From Bacteroidales bacterium (GTDB lineage: Bacteria; Bacteroidota; Bacteroidia; Bacteroidales; P3): a stretch of DNA of 64,000 bases. Below, piece by piece: positions 47,348 through 54,808 of this stretch. The translations under genes and the position numbers were made by a program. Under the pieces are notes generated by a model that saw only the letters and a list, made by a program, of their open reading frames with translations, had not been told where the DNA came from and did not search any database. The stretch lies in the NCBI GenBank assembly GCA_031274555.1, contig JAISPZ010000098.1, positions 1-64,000 on the forward strand. Reading direction: 5' to 3'. Every line of letters starts with the position of its first letter. The stretch's first letter is position 1.

Positions 47348-48199
47348 ATGAAGATAACGAAAGAAGAACTTCCGATAATGGCGTGTCAGATTAGGCGCGA
47401 TGTAGTACGAATGATTAATGCTGCCAATTCAGGGCATACAGGTGGATCGCTTGGTACTGCCGACTATTTTGCGACTTTGTTTTTTAGTGTGATGAATTGC
47501 GAGCCGTCAAAATTTACGATGAGTGGTGAAGGTGAAGATATGTTTTTTCTCTCGAACGGACATATAGCCCCTGTGCTTTATGCGACAATGGCACGTGCAG
47601 GCTATTTTCCGATAAGCGAACTCGGCACACTTCGTAAATTACATTCCCGATTGCAAGGTCATCCGAGCATCAAGCACGACCTGCCGGGTTTGCGCATGGC
47701 TTCAGGTTCGCTTGGGCAGGGGCTTTCAAATGCCGTAGGTGCGGCACTTGGAAAAAAAATGAGCGGTGATAAAAATTTCGTTTATGCTCTCATGGGTGAC
47801 GGTGAACTTAACGAGGGGCAGATTTGGGAGGCAGCAATGTTCGCTGGAGCAAAAAAAGTGGACAATCTTATTGCGACAGTAGATCATAATGGATTGCAGA
47901 TAGACGGTAGCAACGAAGATGTTATGAACCTGTTCGATTTGCAGGATAAGTTTCGTGCCTTTGGTTGGGAAGTGCTCTCTGTTGATGGACACGATACAGA
48001 TGCACTTATTGATGTTTTTGATAAAGCACGTTTACTGTCAGGCAAAGGTAAGCCGATTTTTATAGATATGAAAACCGAGATGGGTCATGGCGTCGATTTT
48101 ATGACAAACCTCGCCAAGTGGCATGGCACTGCTCCAAGCGATGAACAGACTGCCGAAGCATTAAAGCAACTTGCAGAAACTCCTTTCGGGGACTATTAA
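47348..48199 (+). CDS. Transketolase N-terminal subunit (split enzyme)
   Basis: 283 residues covering only the thiamine-diphosphate-binding PP domain of transketolase: NSGHTGGSLGTADYFATL, SNGHIAPVLYA, GSLGQGLSNAVGAALG, MGDGELNEGQIWEA with the ThDP motif, and NGLQIDG. Full-length transketolases have about 650 residues; split ones have an N-subunit of this size followed by a separate C-subunit of about 310 residues. No C-subunit lies next to it: the next gene is miaA on the other strand. It interconverts pentose-phosphate sugars if a partner is made elsewhere. It ends cleanly, so it is a split gene rather than a truncated one. Confidence 0.88.
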   Translation: MKITKEELPIMACQIRRDVVRMINAANSGHTGGSLGTADYFATLFFSVMNCEPSKFTMSGEGEDMFFLSNGHIAPVLYATMARAGYFPISELGTLRKLHSRLQGHPSIKHDLPGLRMASGSLGQGLSNAVGAALGKKMSGDKNFVYALMGDGELNEGQIWEAAMFAGAKKVDNLIATVDHNGLQIDGSNEDVMNLFDLQDKFRAFGWEVLSVDGHDTDALIDVFDKARLLSGKGKPIFIDMKTEMGHGVDFMTNLAKWHGTAPSDEQTAEALKQLAETPFGDY

Positions 48200-48423
48200 A
48201 ACAACCTTAGCACTTCTTTTATCTGTCTGATATGTGATTATCTGTCTGATATGTGATTTTGTCACATCAACTTCTTTGGCATAAGTTTCCCGTTTGGAAA
48301 GTACCTCCACCGTCTGTTGAATATTTTACGGCGTTTTTGATGTCCATTTTTCTGCCACTTGGGGGATAATATTTAATGTCCATTTTTCTGCCACTTGGGG
48401 GATAATAACAGTAAACACAGTGA
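48200..48423. other. Gap with two small tandem duplications and a possible coding remnant
   Basis: tatctgtctgatatgtgatt occurs twice in tandem (about 48216-48257). taatgtccatttttctgcca, extended to about 33 bp, occurs twice (about 48338-48405). On the minus strand a stretch reads QQTVEVLSKRETYAKEVDV-like, which looks protein-coding but has no start or full frame; it may be debris of a lost gene. Confidence 0.5.
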
Positions 48424-49311
48424 TTATTTAATTCCGACATCAAACCCCTCGTGGCGAAGCCATGTCATTTGGCGTTTCGCGTAACGGCGTGTATTTGTTT
48501 TAATATCAGCTATGGCTTGTTCACGCGAAATTTTGCCGTTAAAATAATCGAATAGTTCACGATAGCCGACAGTTTGCAGGGCAGTTAAAGAAGAATATTT
48601 ATGAAGACTGCGTGCTTCGTCTTCCAAGCCCTCGTCAAGCATTATTTCAACACGTTTTTCGATACGTTCAAAAAGTTCCTTTCGAGGACGATCTATAGCG
48701 TATCTCTCTATCGCAAACGGACGTTGATATTTGCAGTTTCTCCTTTGTTCGGAATATGACTTTCCTGTTGTATAGCACACCTCTAAGGCACGAATTATAC
48801 GGGCAGGGTTATTGATGTCAATCTCTTTGTAAAAATCAGGATCAAGTAATTTTAACTGTGCACGAAGTGTATCCAAATCCATTTCCTTTAATCTATTGCG
48901 CAAAATGGGGTCAGGATCAGGAAATTCGTCAATTCCATTACAAACAGCGTTGATATAAAGACCTGTTCCACCTGTTAGAATAACAGTGTCGTGTTTTTTG
49001 AAAAGCCGTTCTAAAAGCGCGAGTACCTCTTTTTGATAATTGTAAACGCTGAAATAATCGTGTATTGATTTGCAGGCGATAAAATGATGTGGGACAACAG
49101 CGAGTTCTGTTTCGCCTGGACGTGCAACTCCAATATTCAGTTCTTTGTAAATCTGGCGAGAATCAGCAGAAATAATTTCCGTATTATGTTTCAACGCCCA
49201 TTCAATTGCAAGAGCAGTTTTTCCTGAGCCTGTAGCACCTTCAAGTATGATTAATCTCTGTGAGCTTTGTATGCCGTCTGTTTCTAACTTTATGATATTA
49301 ACGCCATCCAT
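48424..49311 (-). CDS. miaA: tRNA dimethylallyltransferase MiaA
   Basis: A 295-residue enzyme that adds dimethylallyl to A37 of tRNAs reading UNN codons. P-loop LEGATGSGKTALA, then ISADSRQIY, GTGLY and a C-terminal KTNTRRYAKRQMTW block, all family hallmarks. Length is close to the usual 300-310. Its start overlaps the stop of the preceding hypothetical gene by 14 nt, so both come from one promoter. The start could be ATG 49311 (MDGVNIIKLE); no better internal start is evident. Confidence 0.95.
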   Translation of the reverse strand: MDGVNIIKLETDGIQSSQRLIILEGATGSGKTALAIEWALKHNTEIISADSRQIYKELNIGVARPGETELAVVPHHFIACKSIHDYFSVYNYQKEVLALLERLFKKHDTVILTGGTGLYINAVCNGIDEFPDPDPILRNRLKEMDLDTLRAQLKLLDPDFYKEIDINNPARIIRALEVCYTTGKSYSEQRRNCKYQRPFAIERYAIDRPRKELFERIEKRVEIMLDEGLEDEARSLHKYSSLTALQTVGYRELFDYFNGKISREQAIADIKTNTRRYAKRQMTWLRHEGFDVGIK

Positions 49312-49714
49312 GATACCAAAAGACCTCTCGTTTTATACGAATTTTCATAATATCATAAATTTTTTCAGCCATCATTACAAAAACAAGACAGTCATTTGAC
49401 TCGAGCCATTTTCTTGCATCTTCGTCTTTTTTAGAAGCCTGACAAAAGGCGTAGTACAGAGGATTTTTATTTTTTTTAAGCCAATTCATTGCACCCTCTT
49501 CATCGTTCATACCATTTGCCAAAACCCCAAGCACAGGAAGCGTGCTTCTTTTTAGTAGAAACATTGTAGCTCGCTCATCTCCCTGCAAAGCATGCGAAAA
49601 TGCCGCCCATTCGGGGTATCCGTCTTCTATAAGCTCGTCAAACTTTTGCCTGTCCCCTTCAAGTGCCTTTACAAAGTTTATATACACCTTTTGTGGATAT
49701 TCATCGATCTTCAT
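49298..49714 (-). CDS. Conserved-looking small hypothetical protein upstream of miaA
   Basis: 138 residues from ATG 49714 (MKIDEYPQKVYINFVKALEG). The family is not recognised with certainty. The sequence is mainly helical, soluble and without a signal peptide, with ankyrin/TPR-like spacing (PEWAAFSHALQGDERA, GAMNWLKKNKNPLYYAFCQA, ARKWLESNDCLVFVMMAEKI). The frame upstream of 49714 is rejected because TAACTTTG lies 5 nt before this ATG. It overlaps miaA, which suggests co-expression but gives no function. Confidence 0.65.
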   Translation of the reverse strand: MKIDEYPQKVYINFVKALEGDRQKFDELIEDGYPEWAAFSHALQGDERATMFLLKRSTLPVLGVLANGMNDEEGAMNWLKKNKNPLYYAFCQASKKDEDARKWLESNDCLVFVMMAEKIYDIMKIRIKREVFWYHGWR

Positions 49715-49719
49715 ATTGT

Positions 49720-49727
49720 CAAAGTTA
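49720..49727 (-). promoter_or_regulatory. -7 element TAACTTTG, leaderless spacing
   Basis: An exact match on the minus strand ending 5 nt before ATG 49714. It would drive the hypothetical gene plus miaA. Confidence 0.6.
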
Positions 49728-49744
49728 CGAAAATACAACATTAT

Positions 49745-49930
49745 TATGGCATTCCCCCTTTTTCGCTTCGCAAGCTCAGCTCAAAAGGGGTCGGGCTTTC
49801 CGCTTTAATCTTTTTGCCAATTCCACCGCGACACCCCAGCCCATCAACAAAGATAAAATCCGCCACCGTCTGCAAACAACACATCAGCAAAAAGGATTTC
49901 CGCTGCAATCCCTAATGCGACCCACCGTAC
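49745..49930 (-). repeat. GC-rich dispersed repeat, long copy D
   Basis: In reverse orientation: GGTGGGTCGCATTAGGGATT, GCAGCGGAAATCCTTTTTGC, a diverged centre, GGCAAAAAGATTAAAGCGGA, AAGCCCGACCCC, GGGGGAATGCC. Same order of blocks as copies B and C. Confidence 0.85.
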
Positions 49931-49989
49931 TACCGCCTTTTCAGCATTTCGGCGCAGCACAAAAAATCTTTGTTTGCAAGGCAAATAAA

Positions 49990-50062
49990 GGCACATTTTC
50001 ATTTCGAGGTGCTGATTGTAATTTATTAGCAGTTTGCAGCACCTCAAATTGCAAATACGCCC
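49990..50062. repeat. Inverted-repeat element, copy 1
   Basis: The left arm GGCACATTTTCATTTCGAGGTGCT is mirrored by AGCACCTCAAATTGCAAATACGCCC around a loop of about 24 bp. A second copy with nearly the same arms is at 63.7 kb. It has the form of a small MITE or RNA hairpin. Confidence 0.78.
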
Positions 50063-50162
50063 AAACAATATCGCACAATTATTTTTTGATTATCTTTGTG
50101 CGTCTATTTTTAGATTTTAATGTGATTGTTTTAATGTGTAACTTGATAAAAATAAAAAGATT

Positions 50163-50309
50163 ATGGCAGTAAAGTACATTGTTGTTCCCCACGGGAATCC
50201 GGGAAATCCCGAAGTGCCGAAGAAATTTTATGCGCAAGCGAAAGGCGATGCTTGCAACGCTGAATTACGAAAAGATGAAGTAAAAAATATATGGTTTTTT
50301 CAAAAATGA
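50163..50309 (+). pseudogene. N-terminal fragment of an HU-like (HU-HIG) DNA-binding protein
   Basis: 48 codons beginning MAVKYIVVPHGNPGNPEVPK, similar to the start of Bacteroidota HU-related proteins (MAVKYxVVxRxNPxNPxxPKKFYA). Such proteins have about 120-200 residues; here the frame stops after FFQK. A TATCTTTG (50094-50101) upstream could be its promoter. Probably a broken gene. Confidence 0.55.
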
Positions 50310-50412
50310 GTGCCAAGCAAATTTTCATCGCCCACTTGCGATGAAAAAACAGTCGAACTTTTGAGTAAGTGGCTCTTGGAAAACCACAAACCCTCGCCCT
50401 GAAATAAATGAA

Positions 50413-50574
50413 ATGAGTTGTAAAGATACTGAATGGAATAAAAATTTAAGGCGACTTTGCCGTATGGCTCGTGCGTGGAAAGATATGTGGGATATTCCTA
50501 TTGGCGGACTTTTAATTGATACTTTGGCTTATAATTTCCTGAAAGATTGGGAGCATAAAGACAAATCGCTTTAA
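50413..50574 (+). pseudogene. Fragment of a CD-NTase-like (CBASS cyclase) nucleotidyltransferase
   Basis: 53 codons reading NLRRLCRMARAWKDMWDI, then PIGGLLIDTLAYNFLKDW. The RMxRAWK and GGLLIDTLAYNF blocks are characteristic of the C-terminal helical core of SMODS/CD-NTase nucleotidyltransferases, the cyclic-oligonucleotide synthases of CBASS antiphage systems. The catalytic N-terminal half (GS...DxD) is missing, and a further short open piece (MTFSDKEIDAFLPLKLRKIE, ending near 50651) follows. It is a remnant, not a working gene. Confidence 0.55.
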
Positions 50575-50667
50575 AACTAAATGAAGAAATGACATTTAGC
50601 GATAAGGAAATAGATGCTTTTTTGCCGTTGAAATTGCGTAAGATAGAATAATATACAATAAAAGAAT

Positions 50668-51876
50668 ATGGATTTATTACAAGATAAACTTGATGTTTTA
50701 AAAAAAAAGAGGTCAAATATTTTCAATTGGCGAGGGCAATTTACACCTGAGTTCGTTGAATATATGCTACATAATTTTTCCGAACAAGGATATTTTATTC
50801 TTGACCCTTTTTCCGGTAGCGGTACAGTTCTGCAAGAATCTGCTCGAAACCATTTAAAAGCAACCGGAGTAGAAATCAATCCGGCAGCTTATGCCATGAG
50901 TAAATTTTTCACTTTTTGCAACTTTGATTATTCTCAAAAGATAAGTATATATTCCGAATTTGAAAAAAAAGTGAATAATTACTTATCGACTTTAAACGGG
51001 CAAATGATATTTCAAGATAATTCGGACTATCGTTTAGCATACGCTCATTTACTTGATTGTGCCAACAAATTGAATAAGATGCTTGCCAATAAGCAAGAAA
51101 GAATTTTATTGTTGAATTTACTGTTTCAATCTGAAAAAGATAAATCAATGAATGTAAAAGATTCTATTTCCAAATCTTTGCTTTATATTAAAAATACCTT
51201 ACTTAAACTAAACTACTCCGAAGAACCTATAAATGCCTTGCTTGACGATTCCAGAAATGTTGGCAACGAATTTAATGAAAAAGTCGATTTAATTTTGACT
51301 TCACCACCATACATTAATGTTTTCAATTACCACCAAAATTTCCGTGCTATTGTTGAAGCATTTCAATTTGACCTTCTGAAAGTAGCTCATAGTGAATTTG
51401 GCGCAAACAGGAAACACCGGAGTAACCGTTTCAAAACTGTTATTCAATATAGTCTTGATATGGAATTGGCTATCCGTAGTTTTTGGAAATCATTAAAGCC
51501 TAACGGAACAATGATTTTGGTTTTAGGAAGAGAATCAAATGTAAGAAGTACGCCGTTCTATAATGGTCAAATAGTTATAGAAATATTGAATGCCTCCGGC
51601 GGTTTTATAAACACACAAATTCTTGAAAGAAAGTTTATTAACAAATTCGGTAATGATATAAAAGAAGATATCATTATTGCAAAAAAAGTAAATAATTTAT
51701 CAAAATCATTTTACGGTCGAGAAATTGCACTCAAACATCTTGAAAAAAGTCTAAAAACCACTCAGAATGGAGTTCAGACAGATATACAAGATGCGATTAA
51801 TACAATTAAAGAGGTAATGCCTTCTCCTGTCTTCAATTCTAAAAACATAATCAAAAATGAGCAGTACACCGCATAA
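50668..51876 (+). CDS. DNA amino-methyltransferase (N4-cytosine or N6-adenine), R-M partner
   Basis: A 402-residue methyltransferase. The SAM-binding motif I ILDPFSGSGT lies at residues 44-53 and the catalytic motif IV TSPPY at 212-216, so the order is I before IV. EINPAAY follows motif I. SPPY marks amino (exocyclic) rather than C5 methylation. The target-recognition part is probably the helical region between the motifs and the C-terminus. It overlaps the endonuclease gene by 20 nt and would protect host DNA against it. The whole pair stands among gene fragments, pointing to horizontal acquisition. Confidence 0.85.
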   Translation: MDLLQDKLDVLKKKRSNIFNWRGQFTPEFVEYMLHNFSEQGYFILDPFSGSGTVLQESARNHLKATGVEINPAAYAMSKFFTFCNFDYSQKISIYSEFEKKVNNYLSTLNGQMIFQDNSDYRLAYAHLLDCANKLNKMLANKQERILLLNLLFQSEKDKSMNVKDSISKSLLYIKNTLLKLNYSEEPINALLDDSRNVGNEFNEKVDLILTSPPYINVFNYHQNFRAIVEAFQFDLLKVAHSEFGANRKHRSNRFKTVIQYSLDMELAIRSFWKSLKPNGTMILVLGRESNVRSTPFYNGQIVIEILNASGGFINTQILERKFINKFGNDIKEDIIIAKKVNNLSKSFYGREIALKHLEKSLKTTQNGVQTDIQDAINTIKEVMPSPVFNSKNIIKNEQYTA

Positions 51877-52747
51877 AGAAAAATTACTTGCTGCAATTGA
51901 AAATCCAAAAGCACAGCAAGATGTTGAACTGTTAAGAGAAGCATTAGATGCCTATAATTATTGGATTAACCAAATAAATGCGCTGACCTCGACAGGATCA
52001 TCTCGTATTAGAGAGATTACTACATTATTAAATGGGTATAAGGATTTTTTGGAAGTGGATTTAATTGCGGCCAGAGGTTCGGATTTTCTAAAACGGCAAA
52101 AAGGACAATTAAAATTGGATAACAGTGTATTAGAGGAATTTCTGATTCATCTCGTTCATCCTTCTATTTTATCTAATTTACCTATGTTTAACTTGGAAAC
52201 GGGTCCGCAAACCGCCTTTTTGTCATTAGCGTTTCGTCCTTTGTCTGTATCTAGTCTAAACGAAAAACCAGAAGTTATATTAAAACTTAAAGACCAAGAT
52301 TTTACAATCGGTAAAACAATTCATTATAAATTTTCATCAAGTGCAAATTTTAATACAGAAAAAACGATTGATGGGAAATTTTGTTTGGCAGTTTTAGCAG
52401 CAGAGTGTAAAATTAATTATGATAAGACCATGTTTCAGGAATGTGCTGGGACAGCATCAAGATTGAAGCAGGGTTGTCCTGTTGCTAAATACTATGCTCT
52501 TGTGGAATACTTGGATATGCAACCTGAAGATACTCGATTAACAGACATAGATAATGTTTTTTTGTTACGAAAAACCAAAAGACTCCCATTTGAAAAACGG
52601 AATAATCTTGCAGAAGTCAAAGTACAACATAGAGATTATCCCATTTCGTCCGATGTAATTGCCATGTTTGTAAAAGAAATACAAAGTTTTATTGATGCAA
52701 TATGGTATAATCCTGATGAAGCGTTAGAGAGAGGATCCTTTGTTTGA
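51857..52747 (+). CDS. Bpu10I-family type II restriction endonuclease
   Basis: 296 residues. LAVLAAECKINYDKTMFQE (about 177-195) gives the E-x-K core of a PD-(D/E)XK nuclease. KYYALVEYLDMQPEDTRLTD and VFLLRKTKRLP match, as far as memory allows, the Bpu10I endonuclease family, whose namesake cuts CCTNAGC as a heterodimer of two different subunits. Only one subunit gene is present here. It overlaps the methyltransferase gene (coupled translation), and its 3' end overlaps a transposase fragment by 8 nt. The nuclease call is firm; the family name is less so. Confidence 0.72.
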   Translation: MSSTPHKEKLLAAIENPKAQQDVELLREALDAYNYWINQINALTSTGSSRIREITTLLNGYKDFLEVDLIAARGSDFLKRQKGQLKLDNSVLEEFLIHLVHPSILSNLPMFNLETGPQTAFLSLAFRPLSVSSLNEKPEVILKLKDQDFTIGKTIHYKFSSSANFNTEKTIDGKFCLAVLAAECKINYDKTMFQECAGTASRLKQGCPVAKYYALVEYLDMQPEDTRLTDIDNVFLLRKTKRLPFEKRNNLAEVKVQHRDYPISSDVIAMFVKEIQSFIDAIWYNPDEALERGSFV

Positions 52748-52991
52748 TTTATTGTCTTCAAATAATCTGTTAGTCAAAAAAAGGCGTTCCTGCATAAGAA
52801 CGACCAATTCTTTTCATCGTTTTCACAAGTATCCGAATTTGATAAAGGATTATGTTCCGTCAGTGCCAAACAAATTATGGGTAAGTGACATAACTTATTG
52901 GCAAATAAACAGCGGATATGTTTACATCAGTTTTGTAACAGATGCTTATTCTCACAAAATAGTACCTCAATTTGCGAATGTGCCCAAATAA
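52740..52991 (+). pseudogene. IS3-family transposase (OrfB) fragment
   Basis: An open stretch of 83 codons. FHKYPNLIKDYVPSVPNKLW followed by VSDITYW and GYVYISFVTDAYSHKIV is the beginning of the rve integrase core of IS3-type OrfB, with the first catalytic Asp in SDITYW. The N-terminal helical domain and the rest of the DDE core are absent, and the frame turns into unrelated codons after SHKIV. An insertion-sequence remnant directly downstream of the restriction genes. Confidence 0.8.
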
Positions 52992-53007
52992 AATAAACCA
53001 TTTTTTG

Positions 53008-53015
53008 TAACTTTG
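53008..53015 (+). promoter_or_regulatory. -7 element TAACTTTG for aroK, leaderless spacing
   Basis: An exact TAnnTTTG match ending 5 nt before ATG 53021. Confidence 0.6.
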
Positions 53016-53020
53016 GCGAT

Positions 53021-53560
53021 ATGAGGAGCGAGCGTATTTTTATTATCGGTTTTATGTTTAGCGGAAAGTCGGTGCATGGAAATAATCTTGCAAGGGCTAT
53101 GGATCGCCTGTTCGTCGATACCGACAATTTACTGTCCGAAAGAGAAGGACTGTCTATCCCTGAAATGTTTGAAAAGCACGGTCAGAAGTGGTTCAGAAAA
53201 AAAGAGAAAGAGTTGCTGCGTTCGTTTTTGTCTGTGGATAATGTTGTTATTTCTACAGGTGGCGGCACTCCGATATACAGCGATAACATGGATTGGATGC
53301 TTAGTAATGGCACTGTCCTTTACTTAAAGATGAACGCTACCGATGTGATTGAAAGAGTGAAAAATGCGGACAACGTAAATTCTCGTCCACTCTTGAGCAG
53401 TATAAAACCAGAGAATATCGAAAGAGAGATAATTGAAATGTTATCACAAAGAACTCCCATATACGAGAGGGCGCACATTACTGTTTCGGGAACGAGTTTT
53501 AATGCGGTCACTGTCAAGCAGGCAATTCTCGCCACGTGGAGCACTCATCCCATTCTCTGA
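53021..53560 (+). CDS. aroK: Shikimate kinase
   Basis: A 179-residue kinase that phosphorylates shikimate with ATP in the aromatic pathway. The Walker A loop is GFMFSGKSVHGNNLA (a slightly unusual G-x4-GKS), followed by FVDTDNLL (shikimate-binding Asp), FRKKEKELL and the STGGGTPIY glycine-rich substrate loop. NSRPLL is the lid/Walker B region. Length is usual for the family. It stands alone behind the mobile debris, with its own promoter, and supplies the same pathway as aroC. Confidence 0.94.
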   Translation: MRSERIFIIGFMFSGKSVHGNNLARAMDRLFVDTDNLLSEREGLSIPEMFEKHGQKWFRKKEKELLRSFLSVDNVVISTGGGTPIYSDNMDWMLSNGTVLYLKMNATDVIERVKNADNVNSRPLLSSIKPENIEREIIEMLSQRTPIYERAHITVSGTSFNAVTVKQAILATWSTHPIL

Positions 53561-53590
53561 TAGAGGCTTAATTTAAATTTTGCAAAAAAA

Positions 53591-54655
53591 ATGAAAAAAC
53601 AGTTTATTCTATTAGTCGCGTTGCTCTGCACGCAGGCATTTCTTTCCGCTCAAATACTTCCGTCCAAACAGTCCGATTATTCGGGATACTACAAGTTGTG
53701 CAACGAAGCATTGACTGCAAAAGTGAATGGCGACAGCCTTTTGTCTATTGACCTGTATGAAAAAGCCTGCGAGTTGTATTATCCGTTTATAGATGACCTG
53801 TATGAACTAAAAGAATGTTATAAAAAAACAGGCAACATCAATAAAGTTTCAGATGTGTGGAAAAGGATGATTATTACAGGTTTTACTAAGTATGAACAAT
53901 CATACTTTATTGATGAAGTTGGACAATCGCGCACAGAAAAAGAATGGATACCAAAAGACGAACGACAAATTTTCGAGGCTCTTAATTATGACTCTTTGCA
54001 TCAAGTTTTCTTGCAGAACAATTTTAGTCCAAAAAACAAATATTTGGAGGCGATTGTTATCTGCGATCGTTTTTGCCATCAATTGAGGACATATTATTCT
54101 GAACATCCCGATATATTCGATAGCTCTTTTCGTTATTTATTTCCTCTTTGCGAGTATTCAGACAATGTTATATGGTACTTCATGGGCAATGCTAGCATGA
54201 AGATAAATGGACACCTGTTTGTTAATTTAATCAGGAGCGAATATTTGCCATCAAGAAAAGAAACTATTTGGTGGGAAAACGAAGAATTTTACGTGGCTTT
54301 ACTTCATGGCGCAATTGACTTACCGTATAACGAAAAAGATACTTTTCTAAGTGCTATGAGGCAGTTTGTTGATTTCGGCTATATCAGTCCCTCTGATTAC
54401 GCCACATTATACGACCATATAACACGAGATAAATGGGGATACGGCGGGTATTATGGCACTGCTGTAGCACCTGAATTACCTCCATCTGATACATCAGACC
54501 CCGAAAAACCGATGCGTTATTATCACCAATTCACAATGGCAGAACCTTATGACATTAAGAATATTGATAAATTGCGAGTAGAAATTCATCTACCGCCGTT
54601 ATGGGTTTCCGCCAAACAGTTGAACAGAAAACTACCCGAAAAATATAAACCTTAG
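53591..54655 (+). CDS. Exported hypothetical protein
   Basis: 354 residues with a clear signal peptide (MKKQFILLVALLCTQAFLSA, cleaved near SAQ). The N-terminal part (residues 30-85) has TPR-like helices (YYKLCNEALTAK, LLSIDLYEKACELYYPFIDD). The rest is aromatic-rich and of no family I recognise. It lies 30 nt after aroK on the same strand and is followed by a hairpin terminator. Function unknown; periplasmic or surface location is likely. Confidence 0.7.
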   Translation: MKKQFILLVALLCTQAFLSAQILPSKQSDYSGYYKLCNEALTAKVNGDSLLSIDLYEKACELYYPFIDDLYELKECYKKTGNINKVSDVWKRMIITGFTKYEQSYFIDEVGQSRTEKEWIPKDERQIFEALNYDSLHQVFLQNNFSPKNKYLEAIVICDRFCHQLRTYYSEHPDIFDSSFRYLFPLCEYSDNVIWYFMGNASMKINGHLFVNLIRSEYLPSRKETIWWENEEFYVALLHGAIDLPYNEKDTFLSAMRQFVDFGYISPSDYATLYDHITRDKWGYGGYYGTAVAPELPPSDTSDPEKPMRYYHQFTMAEPYDIKNIDKLRVEIHLPPLWVSAKQLNRKLPEKYKP

Positions 54656-54713
54656 TTGCCAAATTTCAACAAAGAGACTTGTTTTTTATGATAAATTTAT
54701 ATCAAATCATAAT

Positions 54714-54753
54714 AATTCTTAACGTTTAACATTTTTTAAGAATTTTTATTTTG
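54714..54753 (+). terminator. Rho-independent terminator
   Basis: AATTCTTAA (54714-54722) pairs with TTAAGAATT (54736-54744), followed by TTTATTTT. It is placed between the exported hypothetical gene and the tail-collar gene. Confidence 0.6.
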
Positions 54754-54780
54754 TAACGTCATTTTTGTCATTTATTTTTG
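54750..54780 (+). promoter_or_regulatory. Full Bacteroidota promoter: TTTG-N19-TATTTTTG
   Basis: TTTG at 54750-54753 and TATTTTTG at 54773-54780 are separated by 19 bp, fitting the -33/-7 consensus well. It drives the collar/PKD gene pair with a leader of about 20 nt. Confidence 0.7.
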
Positions 54781-54808
54781 CTGCAATAAAATCTAAAAAG
54801 CAAAAAAG

